The notes under the pieces were generated by a model. The model was not told the origin of the DNA, ran no database searches, and was given only the letters and a program-made list of their open reading frames with translations. Made by a program: the position numbers and the translations under genes. DNA of 64,000 bases from Zavarzinia aquatilis (GTDB taxonomy: Bacteria > Pseudomonadota > Alphaproteobacteria > Zavarziniales > Zavarziniaceae). Within the stretch, counting starts at the first letter, position 1. Every line of letters begins with the position of its first letter. Positions 60,201 to 64,000 of the stretch are shown here, in pieces. The DNA lies in contig NZ_QGLE01000013.1 in the NCBI RefSeq assembly GCF_003173035.1, positions 52,871-116,870 of the forward strand, read 5' to 3'.

Positions 60201-60903
60201 CCTCGGTGGCGGCTCGAACCCGCTGGAAGGCATTCCGGTGCTCGGCGATCTCGTCGCCAGCCTGACCGATCTCGGTGCCGGCGGCCTGCCGGGTCTGCCG
60301 GGTGCTGGCAGCAACCCGCTGGACGGCGTTCCGGTGCTCGGTGACCTCGTCGGTGCCCTGACCAGCCTCGGCGGTGGCCTCGGCGGCTCGGGTTCGGTCG
60401 GCACCATCGACGAAGTCCAGGGTGTCGTTGCCAACCTGCTCGGTGGCACGCCGCTGGAGCCGGTCGCCGGTGTGGTCGATACGCTGGTTGATCCGCTCAC
60501 CGGCGCTCTGTCGCCGCTGACCGGTCCGCTGAACGACGTCACCAACGTTGCCTCCGGCCCGCTCGGCCCGGTGACCCAGCTGGTCGACGCGCTGGTCGGT
60601 CCGACCGACGGTGCGCTCGATCCGGTGCTCGACGCGGTGAATGGCCTGCTCTCGGGTGATTTCGGTGGTACCGATCTCCTCGGCGGTCTCGGTGGCCTCA
60701 GCTCGCTCGGCGGTGGCCTGGGTGGCCTCAGCTCGCTCGGCGACCTCGGTTCGCTGGCCTCGCTGCTCGGCGGCGGCGGTCTGCCGGACGCTTCGGCCCT
60801 CAGCAGCATTCCGGTGCTGGGCAGCCTGGTCGAGACCCTGACGGGCAGCTTCGATACAGCGAGCAACCCGCTCGGTTCGCTGACCGGCCTGCTGGGCGCC
60901 TGA
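57235..60903 (+). CDS. 1,222-residue secreted modular repeat protein
   Basis: A signal peptide (VLSSTALVSTLAVATWSSAQ) is followed by a ~200-residue domain with strand-like alternation (FYGRVGASIYVNPNLRLGAG, GGVRFYLTPATN), possibly a membrane beta-barrel. A Gly/Asn spacer (GGNGGGGNGGNGG) comes next. Then there are five ~90-residue modules, each with VxNLLxGTPLxPVAxxVD, LVDPTTGALAPLTG and PVTxLVDALAGP. They are interleaved with 28-residue units built on NPLEGVPVLGDLVG. Six of these units are almost identical in DNA. I know no named family; collagen-like and adhesin-type repeat proteins are loosely similar. ATG 57235 is chosen for the signal peptide and GGGAAGAA upstream. A strong terminator follows. 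Confidence 0.85.
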   Translation: MKHGQRGPYRSVTGGRLKVVLSSTALVSTLAVATWSSAQDAVPVSGDQFGYGNDALAGVSGKFDIFGGGDDNGTLYGGTASIAAPIGQNMGFQIDAIAGVVADEAGYAGGAAQLFYRDPQQFMVGIAGGGYYVEGLKQYSVSGIAEYYLDNVTLEGLAGYQWGDVVEDSFYGRVGASIYVNPNLRLGAGVAYAEDTGVGGDVGIEALLPEVPGVALFANGMFDEDGATGFGGVRFYLTPATNLMDTNRTKQASSGPTLIDIQRHGALRSNYFMLTGSGFGLRQISRAGGGELPIGGGGSGGNGGNGGGGNGGNGGGGGNGGGGNGGGGNGGGGNGGGGGTNGTNGLIDTVQDVAGNLLDGTPLAPVADLVDTLVDPTTGALAPLTGPLNDVTDSNTNAPLSPVNDIVDALAGGSDSTLGGVVDGVQDTVSQDANSGDYNGGLIDLVQDIVGNALDGTPLQPVADGVDTLVDPTTGALAPLTSALNDATNVDANAPLAGVTEIVDALAGPQDATLDSTTDGAQDLLSQNADSGNVNGGLIDEVQGVVGNLLNGTPLEPLVGAVDMLVDPTTGALAPLTGQLNDVTSVAGNAPLASVTEIVDGLAGPSNGELDPVLDAVNELLSGSTLAGGFGGLPGLPGGGANPLEGVPVLGDLAGALTSLGGGGLPGLPSGGSNPLEGVPVLGDLVGALTSLGGGGLGGGSNPLEGVPVLGDLAGALTGLAGGGLGGGADGGAIDEVQGIVGNLLDGTPLAPVADAVDMLVDPTTGALAPLTGQLNGLTDVATGPLGPVTSLVDALAGPNGGALDPVLDGVHDLLAGDIGLPGGGSNPLEGVPVLGDLVGTLTDLGAGGLGGGSNPLEGVPVLGDLVGTLTDLGAGGLGGGSNPLEGVPVLGDLVGTLTDLGAGGLGGGSNPLEGVPVLGDLVGTLTDLGAGGLGGGSNPLEGVPVLGDLVGTLTDLGAGGLGGGSNPLEGVPVLGDLVGTLTDLGAGGLGGGSNPLEGIPVLGDLVASLTDLGAGGLPGLPGAGSNPLDGVPVLGDLVGALTSLGGGLGGSGSVGTIDEVQGVVANLLGGTPLEPVAGVVDTLVDPLTGALSPLTGPLNDVTNVASGPLGPVTQLVDALVGPTDGALDPVLDAVNGLLSGDFGGTDLLGGLGGLSSLGGGLGGLSSLGDLGSLASLLGGGGLPDASALSSIPVLGSLVETLTGSFDTASNPLGSLTGLLGA
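59711..60298 (+). repeat. 84-bp tandem coding repeat
   Basis: Units start at 59711, 59795, 59879, 59963, 60047 and 60131 and are nearly identical at the DNA level; a seventh, from 60215, has diverged. Each encodes 28 residues beginning with SNPLEGVPVLGDL. Three looser copies lie at about 59150-59400. The high identity means recent duplication or gene conversion. Confidence 0.92.
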
Positions 60904-60930
60904 TCGGCACCTTTCAGCGCCTGAAGATTG

Positions 60931-60964
60931 GGGGCCGCGGTCATGCCGCGGCCCCTTTTCTTTT
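60931..60964 (+). terminator. Rho-independent terminator of the repeat-protein gene
   Basis: GGGGCCGCGG (60931-60940) pairs with CCGCGGCCCC (60946-60955) around TCATG, followed by TTTTCTTTT. It lies 27 bp after the stop codon and is the second clearest classic terminator in the window. Confidence 0.93.
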
Positions 60965-61030
60965 GTACCGTTGCTTCGCCGGGGCGGTTGGGGAACCCTG
61001 TCGCGGCCTTGGACGAAGGAGGCGGTGGGA

Positions 61031-62551
61031 ATGTTCGAGAGTGCGGAGATCGGCAACCGGCTGGACAAGGCGGCCTATGACCGCGAGATGCCCCGGCTGC
61101 GCGCCCGGCTGATCCAGCTGCAGACCGAATTGATCAATCGCCGTTCGACCGAAGTGCTGATCGTCGTTAACGGCGTGGTCGGCGCGGGCCGCAGCGAGAC
61201 GGCGCATCTGATCGGTGAGTTATTCGATCCCCGCCAAGTCGAGGTCGTGCCCGATCTGCCGCCCAATGACGAGGAATGCTGTCGCCCGCCGATGTGGCGC
61301 TTCTGGCGCAGCCTGCCGGCCAAGGGTCGTATCGGCGTCTATTTCGCCGGCTGGTACGGGCCGCCCATGGAAGACCGGCTGAAACGGCGTCGCGACAAGG
61401 CCCAGTTCGACATGGAGCTGGAGGCGATCAAGCGTTTCGAGCAGATGGTGGTGGACGAGGGGGCTCTCGTCATCAAATTCTGGTTCCACCTCTCTGCCAA
61501 GGAACAGAAGAAGCGGCTCGAGGCCCTCGAAGCCGACAATGAGACCAGCTGGCGCGTCACCAAGGAAGACTGGAAGCGTGCCGGCGCCTATCGCCGCATC
61601 CGCAACATCGCCGAGCGCACGGTGCGCGAAACCTCGACCGGTGTCGCGCCCTGGTTCGTCATCGAGGGGCTGGATCGGTCCTACCGTGAAATCGCCGTCG
61701 CGCGGACCCTGGTCGACGAAATTTCGCGCGTGATCGCGGCCCAGGACGAGGCGACGGAGCAGAAGCCGAAGCTGCCGGCACCGCGTAAGGCTGCCCGGCG
61801 CCGGGGCGATCCGCCGCCGCTGACCCATTTGGGCACGACCAATGTGTTGAGCGCGCTCGATCTCGGCCTGCGCCTGTCGAAGGACGATTACAAGCAGGCG
61901 CTGCCTCATTGGCAAGGGCGGCTGGCGCGGTTGTCGCGGGAGAAGGCGCTGCGCCATCATGGCGTGATCGCCCTGTTCGAGGGCTATGACGCCGCCGGCA
62001 AGGGCGGCGCGATTCGTCGGGTGTCCGAGGCGCTGGATCCGCGCTTCTACCGCATCGTGCCCATCGCCGCGCCCAGCGATGAGGAGCGCCAGCATCCCTA
62101 TCTCTGGCGTTTCTGGCGACATATGCCACCGCGAGGGCGCCTGGCCATCTTCGACCGCTCCTGGTACGGGCGGGTGCTGGTCGAGCGGGTCGACCACCTG
62201 CTGGCCGAGCCGGTCTGGCGCCGGGCCTATGCCGAGATCAACGAACTCGAGCAGGAACTGGTCGACTCGGACATGATCATCGCCAAATTCTTCATGGTGG
62301 TCTCGCCCGAGGAACAGCTGCGCCGCTTCCGCGAGCGGCAGAAAGTGGCCTTCAAGCGTTACAAGATCACGCCGGACGACTGGCACAATCGGGAAAAACG
62401 CGCCGATTACGACGATGCGGTGATCGAGATGATCGCCCGCACCTCGACCGAACTCGCGCCCTGGTGCCTGGTCGAGGGCGAGGACAAGAACTATGCCCGC
62501 ATCAAGGTGCTGCGCACCCTGGTCGAAACCATCGAGAAGAAGCTCGGCTGA
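61031..62551 (+). CDS. pap: Polyphosphate:AMP phosphotransferase (two-domain PPK2)
   Basis: The 506-residue protein has two tandem PPK2 domains. The first (about 1-240) has a degenerate P-loop, VVNGVVGAGRSETAH, without the usual Lys. The second (about 280-500) has the intact FEGYDAAGKGGAIRR, the lid-type IFDRSWYGRVLVERV, and FFMVVSPEEQLRRF. This layout matches class II PPK2 enzymes such as Pseudomonas PAP, in which only the C-terminal domain is catalytic. It phosphorylates AMP to ADP with polyphosphate. GAAGGAGG precedes ATG 61031. It is monocistronic, convergent with the next gene. Confidence 0.94.
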   Translation: MFESAEIGNRLDKAAYDREMPRLRARLIQLQTELINRRSTEVLIVVNGVVGAGRSETAHLIGELFDPRQVEVVPDLPPNDEECCRPPMWRFWRSLPAKGRIGVYFAGWYGPPMEDRLKRRRDKAQFDMELEAIKRFEQMVVDEGALVIKFWFHLSAKEQKKRLEALEADNETSWRVTKEDWKRAGAYRRIRNIAERTVRETSTGVAPWFVIEGLDRSYREIAVARTLVDEISRVIAAQDEATEQKPKLPAPRKAARRRGDPPPLTHLGTTNVLSALDLGLRLSKDDYKQALPHWQGRLARLSREKALRHHGVIALFEGYDAAGKGGAIRRVSEALDPRFYRIVPIAAPSDEERQHPYLWRFWRHMPPRGRLAIFDRSWYGRVLVERVDHLLAEPVWRRAYAEINELEQELVDSDMIIAKFFMVVSPEEQLRRFRERQKVAFKRYKITPDDWHNREKRADYDDAVIEMIARTSTELAPWCLVEGEDKNYARIKVLRTLVETIEKKLG

Positions 62552-62569
62552 CGACCCGGCCGCCGCGTG

Positions 62570-63067
62570 TCAGCGCGCGGCGAGGCGGGTATTGATCGTC
62601 TCGAAACTCGAGGCGGCCAGCGTCCGGCAGGTGATGGCGATGTCCTGGGCGGTGGCCGGATTGACCTGAAACAGGCGCGAGGCGAGGCCCTTGTGCGCCC
62701 GGTCGGCCAAAGCGGCGACGGTTTCGGCCGAGGCATCCGCCTGTCCGGCATCGCGCAGTCCTTCGACCAGCAGGGCATCGGCACCGCGCTCGCTCGCCGC
62801 CAGCCGTTCGGCCAAGCCGTCATAGGCCGCGCGTGCGGCGCGGCGGCTTTCGCTGCCCGGAATGGCCGGCACGGTCGCGGCGGCGACGGCCTCGCGGCAC
62901 AGGAGATGCGCGCTGCCAAGGGCGATCTTGTCGTTGACGGGATCAAGGCCGAGAACGCTCGCCTGCGCCTTCACGAAGGCCGCGGGCAATCCGGCCGGGA
63001 CGGAGTCGGCCAGAGCGGGGGCCGCCAGAACGACGGCGATCAAAGCGGACGCGCACATACGCAACAT
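62570..63067 (-). CDS. Secreted hypothetical helical protein
   Basis: The 165-residue protein has a signal peptide (ASALIAVVLAAPALADS) and then an Ala-rich helical body: LGLDPVNDKIALGSAHLL, CREAVAAATVPAIPG, AASSFETINTRLAAR. Two cysteines (HLLCREAV, ITCRTLAAS) could form a disulphide in the periplasm. No family was recognised. ATG 63067 fits the signal peptide and GAGG; longer frames to 63193 run through a palindrome. Its stop lies 18 bp from the pap stop on the other strand. Confidence 0.65.
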   Translation of the reverse strand: MLRMCASALIAVVLAAPALADSVPAGLPAAFVKAQASVLGLDPVNDKIALGSAHLLCREAVAAATVPAIPGSESRRAARAAYDGLAERLAASERGADALLVEGLRDAGQADASAETVAALADRAHKGLASRLFQVNPATAQDIAITCRTLAASSFETINTRLAAR

Positions 63068-63146
63068 GAAGAACCTCGCGGGCAAAGCACAATTCCATGG
63101 TGCGATGCGGCAAGGGGTTTGGGAATTGCAATATGAGCATTCCTCG

Positions 63147-63194
63147 CATGACCCCCCGTCCAGCCAGGGCACGAAGGCCGGACGGGGGGTCATG
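63147..63194. repeat. Long palindromic element A
   Basis: CATGACCCCCCGTCC (63147-63161) and GGACGGGGGGTCATG (63180-63194) are perfect 15-bp inverted repeats with an 18-bp spacer. The element lies upstream of the secreted hypothetical gene and shares ACCCCCCGTCC with element B. Confidence 0.75.
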
Positions 63195-63241
63195 GACCGG
63201 GAAAGAACAGGTGCCCGGAAGCGGAAATCCCTCGGCGATTG

Positions 63242-63309
63242 CCCACCTCACCCCCCGTCCTTGTATCTCTCCCCCCGCAAGCGGGCGGAGAGGGCCGGGG
63301 TGAGGTGGG
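63242..63309. repeat. Long palindromic element B (nested hairpins)
   Basis: CCCACCTCACCCC (63242-63254) and GGGGTGAGGTGGG (63297-63309) are perfect inverted repeats, and the inner CTCTCC/GGAGAG with a GCAAGC centre makes a second stem. It lies just after the acs stop and may serve as its terminator. Elements of this type are widely scattered in alphaproteobacterial intergenic DNA. Confidence 0.7.
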
Positions 63310-63315
63310 GGCGCC

Positions 63316-64000
63316 TTACTTGTTCTGCCGGTTGTCGATCAGGTCGGTGACGACGGACGGATCGGCGAGGGTCGAGGTGTCGCCGAGGGCGCCGAATTCG
63401 TTCTCGGCGATCTTGCGCAGGATGCGGCGCATGATCTTGCCCGAGCGGGTCTTGGGCAGGCCGGGGGCGAACTGGATCAGGTCCGGGCTGGCGATCGGGC
63501 CGATCTCGCGGCGGACCCAGGCGACCAGTTCCTTCTTCAGCGCGTCCGTGGGTTCCTCGCCGGCATTCAGGGTGACATAGGCATAGATGCCCTGGCCCTT
63601 CAGGTCGTGGGGATAGCCGACGACGGCAGCCTCGGCCACCTTGGCGTGGGCGACCAGGGCGCTCTCGACCTCGGCGGTGCCCATGCGGTGGCCCGAGACG
63701 TTGATCACGTCGTCGACCCGGCCGGTGATCCAGTAGTAACCGTCCTCGTCACGGCGGCAGCCGTCGCCGGTGAAATATTTGCCCGGGTAGGTCGAGAAAT
63801 AAGTCTGCACGAAACGCTCGTGATCGCCGTAAACCGTGCGCATCTGGCCCGGCCAGCTGTCGGCGATGACGAGGTTTCCCTCGGTCGCGCCCTCGAGCAC
63901 ATTGCCCTCGGCGTCGACCACCTGGGGCGCGACGCCGAAGAAGGGCAGGGTGGCGGAGCCGGGCTTCAGGGCGATGGCGCCGGGCAGCGGCGTGATCAGG
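63316..64000 (-). CDS. acs: Acetyl-CoA synthetase, C-terminal part (cut by window edge)
   Basis: The visible ~227 codons cover the C-terminal lobe of an AMP-forming acetyl-CoA synthetase: [60 protein letters not shown], and [18 protein letters not shown], in which the second Lys (SGK) is the acetylation-regulated catalytic residue. The N-terminal part is beyond base 64,000. It activates acetate to acetyl-CoA, fitting the acyl-CoA metabolism elsewhere in the window. Element B lies just beyond the stop. Confidence 0.96.
   Translation of the reverse strand, partial: LITPLPGAIALKPGSATLPFFGVAPQVVDAEGNVLEGATEGNLVIADSWPGQMRTVYGDHERFVQTYFSTYPGKYFTGDGCRRDEDGYYWITGRVDDVINVSGHRMGTAEVESALVAHAKVAEAAVVGYPHDLKGQGIYAYVTLNAGEEPTDALKKELVAWVRREIGPIASPDLIQFAPGLPKTRSGKIMRRILRKIAENEFGALGDTSTLADPSVVTDLIDNRQNK

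Noticed and set aside
59711..60298. Regular repeats that might be taken for a CRISPR array
   Set aside because: Units are contiguous 84-bp in-frame coding repeats with no unique spacers, and no cas genes are present.
57118..61068. 1,316-codon open frame on the minus strand opposite the repeat protein
   Set aside because: It mirrors the repeats of the plus-strand gene; no signal peptide or start support, and composition (Thr/Glu/Arg-rich) is that of a shadow frame in GC-rich DNA.

Overview
The window is chromosomal DNA of a high-GC, Gram-negative alphaproteobacterium. The evidence is the set of genes: CarD-type regulator, aerobic CobS/CobT cobaltochelatase, class I PHA synthase, 7Fe FdxA ferredoxin next to an S4 protein and a SUV3-like helicase, BolA, an LpxR-type lipid A deacylase and a beta-methylmalyl-CoA lyase. 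Gene content fits a Rhodospirillales-like, free-living heterotroph, but genus and species cannot be read from the sequence. I found no rRNA, tRNA, CRISPR array, prophage or insertion sequence. Coding is dense, with many 1-8 bp stop/start overlaps.

Layout. 1-2,062: padR-MFP-RND efflux operon (minus) with a palindromic operator. 2,387-3,161: two-domain cold-shock protein with a GGF-rich linker. 3,181-10,400 (minus): helicase, S4 protein, SDR-DoxX fusion, DUF2269 protein, TerB, FdxA and CarD. 10,574-12,199: membrane protein and LpxR. 12,349-16,610: methylmalonyl-CoA mutase and its chaperone MeaB around a DUF3108 protein. 16,662-17,247: ParDE. 17,263-19,440: ene-reductase, L28, YhhQ. 19,661-31,358: three RTX-type secreted proteins interrupted by a phytase-like protein, cobT, cobS, a J-domain protein and bolA. 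31,494-36,521: RHH protein, aroB, aroK, a micro-protein, a large secreted protein and xerD. 36,576-38,590: malyl-CoA lyase and accA. 38,604-41,642: ECF sigma, anti-sigma and subtilase, divergent from a Gly-rich secreted protein. 41,706-48,927: phaC, OmpA-like protein, aminotransferase, hom, glpX. 49,100-53,837: flavoprotein, GT-C/STT3-like membrane protein, two Flp-type pilins, lipoprotein. 54,049-56,758: aldehyde dehydrogenase, methyltransferase, small zinc-ribbon gene with two CRP-like palindromes. 57,235-60,964: a 1,222-residue repeat protein. 61,031-64,000: polyphosphate:AMP phosphotransferase, a secreted hypothetical protein and the 3' part of acs.

How the genes fit together. Methylmalonyl-CoA mutase, MeaB, malyl-CoA lyase, AccA, Acs, PhaC and the aerobic cobalamin chelatase describe a cell that assimilates acetate or propionate through acyl-CoA intermediates, plausibly by the ethylmalonyl-CoA pathway, and stores PHB. 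A second theme is the cell surface: three RTX proteins, the repeat protein, a subtilase under its own sigma/anti-sigma pair, Flp pilins beside an STT3-like enzyme, OmpA-like and lipoprotein genes.

The items most worth following are the modular repeat protein at 57,235-60,903, the zinc-ribbon gene whose two GTGA-N6-TCAC palindromes fall at about -41.5 and -74.5, the non-RTX module repeated in the RTX proteins, and the sigma/subtilase locus.
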